From Nonomuraea rubra (GTDB lineage: Bacteria > Actinomycetota > Actinomycetes > Streptosporangiales > Streptosporangiaceae), in assembly GCF_014207985.1 (NCBI RefSeq), contig NZ_JACHMI010000001.1, forward strand, positions 4,633,001-4,697,000: a stretch of DNA of 64,000 bases. Direction: 5' to 3'. Position 1 is the stretch's first letter; each line of letters begins with the position of its first letter. The notes under the pieces are model-generated. The model was given only the letters and a program-made list of their open reading frames with translations. It had not been told where the DNA came from and did no database searches. The position numbers and the translations under genes were made by a program. Shown piece after piece: positions 1-7,333 of this stretch.

Positions 1-852
1 CTCGACGGCCGCGTGCTGGTGGGCGCGCCGATCTGGGGCAAACCGTTCAAGTTCGCGGTGTCGATCGTGCTGTACGCGGTGACGTGGTCGTGGCTGGTGA
101 CCTACCTGCCGCACCGCCGGCTCGTCCGGTGGCCGGCGACGGTCATCGCGGCCGCCCTGGCGGTCGAGTACGCGATCATCGTCGCCCAGGTGATCAGGGG
201 CCGCCAGAGCCACTTCAACGTCGCCACCCCGCTCGACGGGATCCTGTGGGGCGTCATGGGCACCTCGATCACCGTGCTCTGGCTCGCCAACATCGTGGTC
301 GCCCTCTTCCTGATCCGCCGCGAGATCGGCGGCAGGACGCTCACCTGGGCGGTCCGGTCGGGCGCCGCCATCTCCCTGCTCGGCATCGGAATGGCGTTCC
401 TGATGACCAGGCCGACCGAGGCGCAGCGGGCGGCGATGCGCGAGGGCGGGTTCGGCGGGATCATCGGCAGGCACAGCGTGGGCGTGCTGGACGGCGGGCC
501 GATCATGCAGGTCACGGGGTGGAGCACCACCGGGGGTGACCTGCGGGTGGCACACTTCGTCGGCATCCACGCGCTGCAGGCGCTGCCGCTGCTGGCCCTG
601 CTGCTGGCGGCGATGGCCCGGCGGACGACCCTGCTGCGCGGGGAGCGGGTCAGGACGCGGCTGGTCCTCGTGGCCGCCGCCGGGTACGCCGCCTTCACCG
701 GGCTGACGCTCTGGCAGGCGCTGCGCGGCCAGCCGCTGACCCGCCCGGACGGGCTCACGCTGGCGGTCGCCGGGATCCTGGCCGCCCTGGTCCTGGCCGC
801 GGTGGCGGCCGTGCTCGCCACGGCCCGCCGCGACCGCGAGGAGGCCCGGTGA
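1..852 (+). CDS. Multi-pass membrane protein, unknown function (5'-truncated by window)
   Basis: The reading frame is open from base 1, so the true start lies upstream; the first in-window start codon is GTG at 13. The visible part has about seven hydrophobic segments separated by short charged loops, and ends in an Arg/Glu-rich cytoplasmic-looking tail. The opening segment contains G-KPFKFAVSI, which resembles the WLKPLKFALSI signature of an unnamed bacterial membrane protein family. No catalytic motif is visible. Its stop overlaps the GTG of the next gene by 4 bp, so the two are probably co-transcribed. The family resemblance is from memory; function is unknown. Confidence 0.75.
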   Translation, partial: LDGRVLVGAPIWGKPFKFAVSIVLYAVTWSWLVTYLPHRRLVRWPATVIAAALAVEYAIIVAQVIRGRQSHFNVATPLDGILWGVMGTSITVLWLANIVVALFLIRREIGGRTLTWAVRSGAAISLLGIGMAFLMTRPTEAQRAAMREGGFGGIIGRHSVGVLDGGPIMQVTGWSTTGGDLRVAHFVGIHALQALPLLALLLAAMARRTTLLRGERVRTRLVLVAAAGYAAFTGLTLWQALRGQPLTRPDGLTLAVAGILAALVLAAVAAVLATARRDREEAR

Positions 853-1871
853 CCAGCCCTGGGCGGCGACCCGCCGTTGAACCGGGGACGGCGGCCGGGC
901 ACGAGCCGCCGCCCGGGCGAACGGCCGCGGGGCGGCGCGGGTCCGTGCGGAAGGAGGCGGGTGAGGTGCGGCGCGGGACCGTGTGTGAAGAGGCGGGTGA
1001 GGTGCGCGGGTCCGCGTGGGAGGAGGCGGGTGAGGTGCGGCGCGGGCTGACGGTGGGGGTGCTCGGGGTGATGGAGGTCGCCGTGGACGGGCGGCCGGTG
1101 CCGCTGACCACCGGCAAGCTGCGGACGCTGCTGGTCGTGCTGGCCATGTCAGCCTCGGCCACCGTGTCCATGAAGCGGCTGGCCGAGGCGGTCTGGTCGG
1201 ACGCGCAGCCCCGCTACAGCCGCCGCTGCCTGCAGATCTACGCGGCCCGGCTGCGCGAGGCGCTCGGGCGGGAGTGGATCGAGACCCGCCAGGACGGCCT
1301 CCTGCTCCGCGCCGCCCCCGACGCCGTGGACGCGCTGCGCTTCGAGCGGACCCTGGACCGCGCCGCCGCCGAGCGGGGATCCCCGCGCGAGCGCGAGCTG
1401 ATCCAGCAGGCCCTGGAGCTGTGGCGGGGCCAGCCGTTCGAGGGCGTGAGCTCGCGCTGGCTGGAGGAGATCCAGGCGCCCCGCCTGACCGAGCGTCACC
1501 TCACGGCCCTGGAACGGCGGGCCGAGCTGGACATCCTCGCCGGCCGCGCGAGCGACACGGTGCCGGAGCTGAGCGAGCAGGTCACCCGCCACCCGCTGCG
1601 CGAGTCCCTGTGCCTGCGCCTGCTCGTCGCGCTCGACCGGTGCGGCCGCCAGGCCGAGGCGCTGCGCTGGTACGGCCGCATCCGGGCCGCCATCGCCCGC
1701 GAGCTGGGTGTGGAGCCGAACCGCGACCTGCGGCGGGCGCACGCGGACCTGCTCGCGGGCCGCCCGCTCGACCCTCCTGGCGCCCCCGCCACCGGCCAGG
1801 GGCGATGGGGTCACCGGCCCGGCCAGTACGGGCTGAACAGGTCGAACTTGTTCGGCAGGCCCAGCAGGTAA
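849..1871 (+). CDS. SARP/AfsR-type transcriptional regulator with BTAD domain
   Basis: An N-terminal winged-helix DNA-binding domain (about residues 68-155: GVLGVMEVAVDGRPVPL, then LRTLLVVLA and a second helix-turn-helix around LAEAVWSD) is followed by a bacterial transcriptional activation domain (about 165-315) that includes the typical ending ELGVEPNRDLRRAHADLL. There is no NB-ARC or TPR part, so it is the short SARP type, which activates target operons, often secondary metabolism. Residues 1-62 are not conserved regulator sequence and contain three copies of E-E/K-A-G-E-V-R. Each copy carries a Shine-Dalgarno-like AGGAGG or GAAGAGG and an in-frame GTG at 966, 1002 and 1035. The real start may be 1035, because the domain begins directly after it. 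The last 25 codons are antisense to a decayed gene. Confidence 0.8.
   Translation: MTSPGRRPAVEPGTAAGHEPPPGRTAAGRRGSVRKEAGEVRRGTVCEEAGEVRGSAWEEAGEVRRGLTVGVLGVMEVAVDGRPVPLTTGKLRTLLVVLAMSASATVSMKRLAEAVWSDAQPRYSRRCLQIYAARLREALGREWIETRQDGLLLRAAPDAVDALRFERTLDRAAAERGSPRERELIQQALELWRGQPFEGVSSRWLEEIQAPRLTERHLTALERRAELDILAGRASDTVPELSEQVTRHPLRESLCLRLLVALDRCGRQAEALRWYGRIRAAIARELGVEPNRDLRRAHADLLAGRPLDPPGAPATGQGRWGHRPGQYGLNRSNLFGRPSR
954..1039 (+). repeat. Three in-frame direct repeats at the start of the SARP gene
   Basis: The 17-bp core GAGGCGGGTGAGGTGCG occurs at 954-970, 990-1006 and 1023-1039, with periods of 36 and 33 bp. Each core follows a purine-rich Shine-Dalgarno-like stretch and ends in an in-frame GTG, so each repeat could act as an initiation site. 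Confidence 0.85.
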
Positions 1872-2065
1872 CGCGCGTCGTCGGTGTCGTGCAGCAGCTT
1901 GAACTCGCGCGGCACGTACAGCTCGAAGAGCCTGGCCCTGGCCGCGGAGGAGCCGGCGGCTCGTCGTTGGCCACGGCCGCGGTGCCCTCGCCGGTGATCG
2001 CGGTGCGCCCGGCGCGCCGGGCGTGGCGGGTTGTGCACGGTGACGCTGACGGAGCTGGACGAGCA
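1811..2065 (-). pseudogene. Decayed 3' end of an unidentified protein-coding gene
   Basis: The reverse strand encodes a well-formed C-terminal stretch (ARLFELYVPREFKLLH, then DTDDARYLLGLPNKFDLFSPYWPGR in two pieces) ending in TGA at 1811-1813. Upstream, the coding-like signal jumps frame: one frame gives TAITGEGTAAVANDE and a third gives VSVTVHN. At least two frameshifts are therefore needed to read through, and nothing coding-like continues beyond about 2065. I do not recognise the family. The overlapping SARP tail (GQYGLNRSNLFGRPSR) is the antisense of this remnant, which suggests that a deletion or decay event fused the regulator's end to the relic. Confidence 0.45.
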
Positions 2066-2132
2066 GCCCCTGGTCGCCTAGGCGGGCCCCGGCCGGCTCG
2101 TCCCGGACGGGGCTCACAGTCTCACCCGGGTG

Positions 2133-2609
2133 TCAGTCCCGCCACTGCTCGGCGGGCGCCACGCCGGGGAGCGGCCTGCCGATGAGGGCCAGCGGGAGGA
2201 AGAAGCAGACCTGGCCGATCGCCATGCAGAGCGTGGCGAGCGCCTTGTCGTCGTAGTGCGCGGACGCCTCGGCGTACAGCTCGTCCGGGACGCGCTCGCC
2301 GGACGGGTTCGCCGTGAGGACGGCGTCCACCAGCGCCAGCGCGGCCCGCTCGGCGCCGGTGAAGTACGGCGCGTCGCGCCAGGACGCCACGGCGGTGATG
2401 CGCTCTTCGGTCACCCCGGCCTTGCGCAGGTTGCCGGTGTGCAGCATGGTCAGGTACGTGTTCGCGACGATCTGACCGGCCCGCAGCTGCACGAGGCCGA
2501 TCGTGGTCTGCGGGACGGAGCCGTTGGCGGCGGCCTTGAACAGCGCCGCGCCGACCTGGCCGAGCTCGGGCACGAGCGTGGCGGGGTTGGGCAGACGGGA
2601 CGTGGTCAT
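2133..2609 (-). CDS. AhpD/carboxymuconolactone-decarboxylase-like protein lacking the CxxC cysteines
   Basis: This 158-residue helical protein has the family's core region QTTIGLVQLRAGQIVANTY followed by LTMLHTGNLRKAG, which matches the AhpD pattern of a CxxC five residues before a conserved H-x-x-x-L-R-K. Here the positions of both redox cysteines appear to be Asn and Leu, so the peroxidase-type thiol chemistry of AhpD is unlikely. Later segments (ITAVASWRDAPYFTGAERAAL and the C-terminal helix) fit the fold. The gene lies 76 bp downstream of a TetR gene on the same strand and may be its target. Substrate is unknown; an alternative is a gamma-carboxymuconolactone-decarboxylase-like enzyme that does not use cysteines. 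Confidence 0.7.
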   Translation of the reverse strand: MTTSRLPNPATLVPELGQVGAALFKAAANGSVPQTTIGLVQLRAGQIVANTYLTMLHTGNLRKAGVTEERITAVASWRDAPYFTGAERAALALVDAVLTANPSGERVPDELYAEASAHYDDKALATLCMAIGQVCFFLPLALIGRPLPGVAPAEQWRD

Positions 2610-2685
2610 GAGGTGTTCCCTTCGCAGCTTCAGCGGTTCGTCACTCCACTGACGGATCGCGCGGAAGGAAGGTGACCGGCGTTTC

Positions 2686-3402
2686 TCAGGAATTCTCCGG
2701 TGTCAGGTTCAGCGACCTGACCAGGTCGAGCAGCTCGGCGTGGTAGAGCTTGGCGGGGTCGCCGGTCTGGGGGCCGAGGTGGCCGTACACCTCCAGGGAG
2801 ATCAGCCCGTGCATGCGGCCCCACAGGCGCAGCGCGAGGGCGACGGCCGCCGGGGGCAGGTCGGGCAGGTGCTCGCGGACGGTGGCGGCCAGCGCCGGTG
2901 AGAAGTCGGCCCACTGGTGGCCGGTGTCGGGCTGGGTGGCCCTGGCGTGCGGCCAGGCGGCGGCGGCCAGCTCGGTGAGGCCCAGGCAGGCGCGCTTGGC
3001 GGCCTCCGGGGCGGGCCCGCCGGCCGGGGCCTGGTAGCCGGCGACCGGGTCGCCGTAGATGAGCCGGAAGCCCTCGGGGTTGGCCAGCGACCAGGTGCGT
3101 ACCGCGTGCCCCCACGCCATGATCCGGCCGGCGACGTCGCCGGCGGCGACCGCGTCGCGGGCGGCCTCCACCTGGTCGAGCAGCGAGGTGTAGATGTCGC
3201 TGATCAGCGTGGTGATCAACGCGTCCCGGGTCTCGAAGTAGCTGTAGACGGCGCTGCCGCTCATGCCCATCTCGCGGCCGATCGCCCGCAGCGACACGGC
3301 GTCGGGGCCGCCCTCGGAGAGGTGTTTGAGCGCGACGGTCTTGATCTCCTCGGTGGTCTGCGCCCGTAGCCGTGCCCTGCGCCCCGGTGTCTGCTCCTGC
3401 AC
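2686..3402 (-). CDS. TetR-family transcriptional regulator
   Basis: A TetR N-terminal helix-turn-helix covers about residues 15-62 (EEIKTVALKHLSEGGPDAVS, LRAIGREMGMSGSAVYSYFE, TRDALITTLI). The ligand-binding half is large and helical and contains W-x-LANPEGFRLIYGDP, typical of a WHG-like C-terminal domain. At 238 residues it is of normal length. It sits directly upstream of, and in the same direction as, the AhpD-like gene and downstream of the erythromycin-esterase homologue. A candidate operator with GAACGGCG repeats lies in its own leader at 3444-3473, consistent with autoregulation. The ligand cannot be inferred. Confidence 0.9.
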   Translation of the reverse strand: MQEQTPGRRARLRAQTTEEIKTVALKHLSEGGPDAVSLRAIGREMGMSGSAVYSYFETRDALITTLISDIYTSLLDQVEAARDAVAAGDVAGRIMAWGHAVRTWSLANPEGFRLIYGDPVAGYQAPAGGPAPEAAKRACLGLTELAAAAWPHARATQPDTGHQWADFSPALAATVREHLPDLPPAAVALALRLWGRMHGLISLEVYGHLGPQTGDPAKLYHAELLDLVRSLNLTPENS

Positions 3403-3443
3403 GCTGACAACCTACACCGCAGCGTAAGAGCACGGCTTCCAAA

Positions 3444-3473
3444 TTTTGAACGGCGTTCTGACTTAGAACGGCG
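3444..3473 (-). promoter_or_regulatory. Candidate operator/promoter upstream of the TetR gene
   Basis: The 106-bp gap before the TetR gene contains GAACGGCGTTC (3448-3458), a near-perfect palindrome, and a second GAACGGCG at 3466-3473. The stretch is locally AT-rich (AAATTTTG just upstream). This layout fits a TetR autoregulatory operator; assignment is by position and symmetry only. Confidence 0.4.
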
Positions 3474-3508
3474 ATAAGGGAGTGGGTGATGAGAGCCAGG
3501 CCACGGGA

Positions 3509-4771
3509 CTAGAAGGTGGTGCTGGGGTCGAGCGTCGCGGTCGGCACGGTCAGGATCGCGTCGAAGGACCGGGCGACCGGCAGGTCCATGGTCGCGCCCT
3601 GCGATCGCATGCGTTCCAGCGACGCCACCACCGGGCTGGGCGAGCGCAGGTCGGTCAGGGTGATGTCGGAGGCCAGGCCCGCCTCGGCGAGCGCCCCTTC
3701 CACGCTGCCTGGCGCCGGAGGATCGAGCGGGACGGGCTCGACGGTGAAGCCGAGCGTGGAGCCCTCCGGTGCGGGCCAGCTCATCTCCGGGATCTCGCCG
3801 GCGGTGTGGGTCAGGCCGACGGCGCGGTAGCGCGGGCCGAGGTCGCGGGCGAGGTGGTACCCCATGGGCAGGGCCGTCGGGTAGCCCTCGTACGTGACCG
3901 GGGTCTTCTGGATGTGGTTGTTGTGGGCGACCACGACGACCCTGGCGTCGGGGGCGGTGCGGGCGAGGTGCCACCGCAGGCAGGTGGCCATGTAGCGGTC
4001 GCGGATCGAGGTGTCGTCGGCCATCCCGGTCCCGGCGAACAGGTTGCTCATCGCCCGCAGCATGTAGTCGGTGTGGCGGGCCGCCTCCAGGTGCAGGCGG
4101 GCGGTGTCGAAGCGGTCCTGGCCGCCGCTGCCGGCGTGGAGCGGTTCGAGCGCGTCCATCCGCAGCGCGAGCCTCGCCAGGCCGGCCGTCATCGCCTCCT
4201 GGCGGTCCGGTTCGAGGCTCGCCCACTGCGGGGCGGACGCGGCGGCGGAGCCGCCGGTGATCTCGGCGGCCGTCCGCAGCAGGCCGGTCATCAGGCCGGC
4301 GGTCGCGGGGTCCACCTCCCGCAGGTACGCGGCGACCGGGTCGAGGTCGGGGAGCAGGGTGAGGGTGTTGGGCAGGTCGATCCCGACGATCCGGAACGGG
4401 CGCGCGCCGCCGGCCCGCAGGTGGCGCAGGTGGCGCAGCAGCTCACCGAACAGGTTGAGGCTGTGCTGGGGAAGCAGCCCGGGCAGGTCGCCCTCGTCGC
4501 CGTCGCCGGCCAGCCAGGGCCCGACGGCGGCGGCCTCGGCCGTCCCCATCTCCAGGGCCAGGACGTCGAAGCCGTGGCGGTCGGCCAGGTAGCGGATCAG
4601 CCGGGCGCGGGCGAGGGCGAACTCGTGCACGAAGTGGGCGCCCTCGCCGACGGCCACGACCTGGGCGCCCTCCACGACGGCGCGCAGGGGGTCGAGGTCG
4701 TCCAGGCGCGGGTCCCGGGGGTCGAGGGTGCCGAGGACGGCGAAGGGGTGCGTCGGGCGCACGGAAGTCAT
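3509..4771 (-). CDS. Erythromycin esterase family protein
   Basis: The 420-residue sequence carries the succession expected of the erythromycin esterase/EreA-like fold: VVAVGEGAHFVHEFALARAR (Glu and His near residues 43-50), LALEMGTAEAA, FRIVGIDLPN, and VVVVAHNNHIQKTP with the conserved histidine near residue 280. Family members hydrolyse macrolide lactones, or more often have unknown substrates. There is no signal peptide, so it is cytoplasmic. It is transcribed toward a TetR regulator 106 bp away. Resistance cannot be concluded from sequence, because most actinomycete homologues are untested. Confidence 0.8.
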   Translation of the reverse strand: MTSVRPTHPFAVLGTLDPRDPRLDDLDPLRAVVEGAQVVAVGEGAHFVHEFALARARLIRYLADRHGFDVLALEMGTAEAAAVGPWLAGDGDEGDLPGLLPQHSLNLFGELLRHLRHLRAGGARPFRIVGIDLPNTLTLLPDLDPVAAYLREVDPATAGLMTGLLRTAAEITGGSAAASAPQWASLEPDRQEAMTAGLARLALRMDALEPLHAGSGGQDRFDTARLHLEAARHTDYMLRAMSNLFAGTGMADDTSIRDRYMATCLRWHLARTAPDARVVVVAHNNHIQKTPVTYEGYPTALPMGYHLARDLGPRYRAVGLTHTAGEIPEMSWPAPEGSTLGFTVEPVPLDPPAPGSVEGALAEAGLASDITLTDLRSPSPVVASLERMRSQGATMDLPVARSFDAILTVPTATLDPSTTF

Positions 4772-4939
4772 GGTGAGGTGCTCGTTTCTCTGGAAGCCAG
4801 CGGTTGACCGGGGGTCAGGAGCGCATGGTCGAACCGCGGAGCACCGCCGGAGGCCGGCGCGTGCCCCGCCGCTCCGCGCGGGCCGGGGTCAGAGGAACAA
4901 GCTGCCGATCGCCATGAGGCCGAGCCTACCCTGGGCGGT

Positions 4940-4974
4940 CGCGTGCACGTGCCCTGGCCGGGTCCGTGCACGCG
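4940..4974 (-). terminator. Hairpin terminator after the arabinose-isomerase-like gene
   Basis: A perfect 10-bp inverted repeat, CGCGTGCACG (4940-4949) and CGTGCACGCG (4965-4974), with a 15-nt loop, lies about 20 bp past the stop of the minus-strand operon ending at 4993. No U-tract, as is usual in actinomycetes. Confidence 0.55.
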
Positions 4975-4992
4975 GGTGCTCGGCGCGCCCGC

Positions 4993-6417
4993 TCAGGGCT
5001 GGACGTGCGTCACCTCCGCCCCCATCAGGTCGGCGACCGCCCGCAGGTCGGCCAGGCGGTGGCCGGTGCCCAGGGCCCAGTGGTGGGAGATGCCGCTGGC
5101 GCTCCACGCGTCCGTCCACTCGCCGGGGTCGCAGCCGAAGTCCACCCGGGACGTCGTGTTGCCGATCTGCAGCAGCGGCCCCGCCACGACCTCGCCCTCC
5201 GACACGACGAAGCCGAAGCTCCCGTCCCTGGCCTGCCGCAGCCCGAACGCGGTCACCGGGCCGCGCTTGACGTCGAACTCCACCGACACGCCCCAGCCGC
5301 GCTTGCCGTGGTACACGCCCAGCCCGCGCAGCAGCGGCCGGCGGGAGCTGATCGCCAGGTGGGCGGGGCCGTCGTGGCCCATCTCCACGTGGCCGCGGGC
5401 GAAGTCGAGCGCCTGCAGCTCGGTGAACGAGCCGCCGCCGCCCAGCCGGTCCATGATCAGCATGGCCAGCGAGGTACGCAGCTCGTACTCCCCGGCCGCC
5501 GGGATGCCCCGGGCCGTGAGCAGGGACGCGCCGAGGATCATGCCCGCGCCCAGCCGCTCGTGCACCTCGCCGTCCAGGCCGCGGTGGTAGTAGGCCAGGC
5601 TGTCCAGCCCGAAGTCCTCGGCCAGCCGGTCCAGGCCCACCGACACGCGGGCCGCCCACGCCAGGTCCTCCTCGTTCACCGAGTCGGCCAGCTCGAACAC
5701 CTCCCGTGCCAGCGCCACCCGCTCGCCGGTCTCGGCGTCGGTGACCTTCTCCGTACGCACGCGCAGGTCGTCGAACTCCAGCACCTCCACGTGACCGCCG
5801 AAGTTGGCGCTCACCAGCGTCAGGTCGGTGGCCACGTCCAGCATGCCCGGATACAGGTGCCCCATCAGGCCGTGCCGCCCGTGACGCAGCGCCGCGCGCA
5901 CGCCCGCCGCCCTGATCCAGCGGCCGATCCGCTCCCACGCCCGCTCGTCCTCCAGGTAGCCGGAGACCGAGCGGAACGGGACGCCGACGCGGGTGAACGC
6001 GTTGGCCATCTCGGGCAGCGGGCAGGCGCCGCAGTAGGCCAGCCACTGGCCGGTGTCGAAGGTGGCGTGCTCCATCGACTCCGTCGGCTGCAGGTTGATC
6101 AGCAGCATGGGCGCGCCGCTGCGCTGCGCGATCGGCACCAGCATGGTGGCCGTCATGTACGTCGTCAGGAACCCGACGATCAGGTCACAGCCCGCGGCCC
6201 GCAGCTTCTCGGCCGCCTCGTCCCCCTCCCGGGCGTCGGAGATGAAGCCCACGTCCACGATCTCCGCGTCGAAGCCGCGCATGCGCGCCGAGACCCGCTC
6301 CGCGGAGCGCTGGAGCTGCGGCAGCAGGTCGGGGAACTGCGGCCAGTAGGCCCCCAGCCCTCCGGCGACCAGGCCCACCTTGACGCGGCGCGGGGTGATA
6401 CGGGGGAGAGTGTTCAC
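4993..6417 (-). CDS. L-arabinose/L-fucose isomerase-family protein
   Basis: This 474-residue protein has the three-part architecture of L-arabinose isomerase. The Rossmann-like N-terminal half includes VGLVAGGLGAYWPQFPDL, then CDLIVGFLTTYMTATMLVP and LLINLQPTES. The middle and C-terminal part carries GIPAAGEYELRTSLA, ALDFARGHVEMGHDGP and ISHHWALGTGH, which supply the acidic and histidine residues that bind the catalytic Mn2+ in this family. It would interconvert an aldose and a ketose in the cytoplasm; which sugar is not determinable, and actinomycete homologues are often only distantly related to AraA. AAAGGAG lies just before the GTG start. It is the last gene of a phoD - F5/8 protein - isomerase operon, facing away from a sugar importer with a rhamnosidase-family enzyme. 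Confidence 0.75.
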   Translation of the reverse strand: MNTLPRITPRRVKVGLVAGGLGAYWPQFPDLLPQLQRSAERVSARMRGFDAEIVDVGFISDAREGDEAAEKLRAAGCDLIVGFLTTYMTATMLVPIAQRSGAPMLLINLQPTESMEHATFDTGQWLAYCGACPLPEMANAFTRVGVPFRSVSGYLEDERAWERIGRWIRAAGVRAALRHGRHGLMGHLYPGMLDVATDLTLVSANFGGHVEVLEFDDLRVRTEKVTDAETGERVALAREVFELADSVNEEDLAWAARVSVGLDRLAEDFGLDSLAYYHRGLDGEVHERLGAGMILGASLLTARGIPAAGEYELRTSLAMLIMDRLGGGGSFTELQALDFARGHVEMGHDGPAHLAISSRRPLLRGLGVYHGKRGWGVSVEFDVKRGPVTAFGLRQARDGSFGFVVSEGEVVAGPLLQIGNTTSRVDFGCDPGEWTDAWSASGISHHWALGTGHRLADLRAVADLMGAEVTHVQP

Positions 6418-6429
6418 GGTTAACTCCTT

Positions 6430-7320
6430 TCAGCGCACTTCGACCTCGATGACGCGCGTGTAGTCGTTCGCGCCGTTCGAGGCCAGCGCGACGATGCGGA
6501 CGGCGTCCGCGCTGACGGGGGCGAAGTCCGAGCGGGCCGTTCCCGCGGTGTTGCCGCGTACCTGCGCGACCGTCTGCCACTGGCCGGCCACCTGCGCCTG
6601 CACGTCCCAGTCGCGCAGCCCGTACCTGGAGGCGGGATAGCGCTCGGTGTCCAGCGTGAACAGGTCCACGCGGGAGACCTGCCGGGCCCCGCCCAGCGCG
6701 ATGGCCAGCGTGTCGGGCCAGGCCCTGGCGGTCGCGTCGTTCCAGCCGTTGCCGCCGGCCCAGCCGTTGGAGGAGCGGTCGCCGTCGGCGACGCTGCACG
6801 GCGGGTAGTTGGCGTTGACGTGCTGGGAGGAGGCGGTGACGGGGCGGCGCAGGGCGAGGTTGCCGCCGTTGTCGAGGCCGTCCACGGGCACGACCTCGAC
6901 CGGCACCTCCAGCGTGCGGTCCGGCGTGCGCAGGCGCAGGCCGTACGTGCCCTGCTGGGTGCCGGGCGGGACGGCGACCAGCAGGTTCGCGCCGACCTGG
7001 TAGCCGGGCGGGAGGTAGCTGGTCAGCATCGCGCGGGAGGCCGTCAGCGGCGGGTCCAGCTCCACCCGCATCGTGGCGTACGCGGCCTTGCGGGCGTCGC
7101 TGCGCATGCCGATCCTGAGCTTGGCGGGGCAGGCCGGGTCCACGCCGAGCGGGGCCACCAGCTCGGCCGCGCCCGCGACGGGGGTGAGCCTGCCGGTGCC
7201 CTTGGAGACGCCCGCCTCGACCTTGACCGAGGCCGCCGGTGGCGACGGCTCGGGATCGTGAGCGGCGGCCGTGGTGGTCACGGTGGCGGCGACGGCCAGG
7301 GCGGCGGCGAGAACACGCAT
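6430..7320 (-). CDS. Secreted protein with F5/8-type C (discoidin) domain
   Basis: The N-terminus is a Sec signal peptide (about residues 1-20, ending AAA). Residues about 30-140 form a beta-rich region with LPPGYQVGANLLVAVPPGTQ, reminiscent of NEW3-like accessory domains of glycosidases. Residues about 155-296 are a galactose-binding-like F5/8-type C domain (NLALRRPVTASSQHVN, SVADGDRSSNGWAGG, VSRVDLFTLDTERYPAS, DWDVQAQVAGQWQTVAQV, VRIVALASNG). No catalytic domain is present, which is odd because these modules normally decorate large enzymes. It may bind cell-surface or plant glycans, or be a remnant of a larger glycosidase. It lies 12 bp upstream of the isomerase gene and 13 bp downstream of phoD. 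Confidence 0.75.
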   Translation of the reverse strand: MRVLAAALAVAATVTTTAAAHDPEPSPPAASVKVEAGVSKGTGRLTPVAGAAELVAPLGVDPACPAKLRIGMRSDARKAAYATMRVELDPPLTASRAMLTSYLPPGYQVGANLLVAVPPGTQQGTYGLRLRTPDRTLEVPVEVVPVDGLDNGGNLALRRPVTASSQHVNANYPPCSVADGDRSSNGWAGGNGWNDATARAWPDTLAIALGGARQVSRVDLFTLDTERYPASRYGLRDWDVQAQVAGQWQTVAQVRGNTAGTARSDFAPVSADAVRIVALASNGANDYTRVIEVEVR

Positions 7321-7333
7321 GATCGGCTCCTTC

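Noticed and set aside
102..902. Long open frames antisense to clear genes across the window
   Set aside because: Typical of very GC-rich DNA. They are Arg/Pro/Ala-rich, have no motifs or ribosome-binding sites, and mirror real genes.
3509..4771. Calling this gene a macrolide-resistance determinant
   Set aside because: Family membership is clear, but most actinomycete homologues have untested substrates and there is no resistance context.
4768..4971. 67-residue minus-strand frame in the gap before the erythromycin-esterase homologue
   Set aside because: Low-complexity composition and no start signal; it covers the terminator hairpin at 4940-4974.
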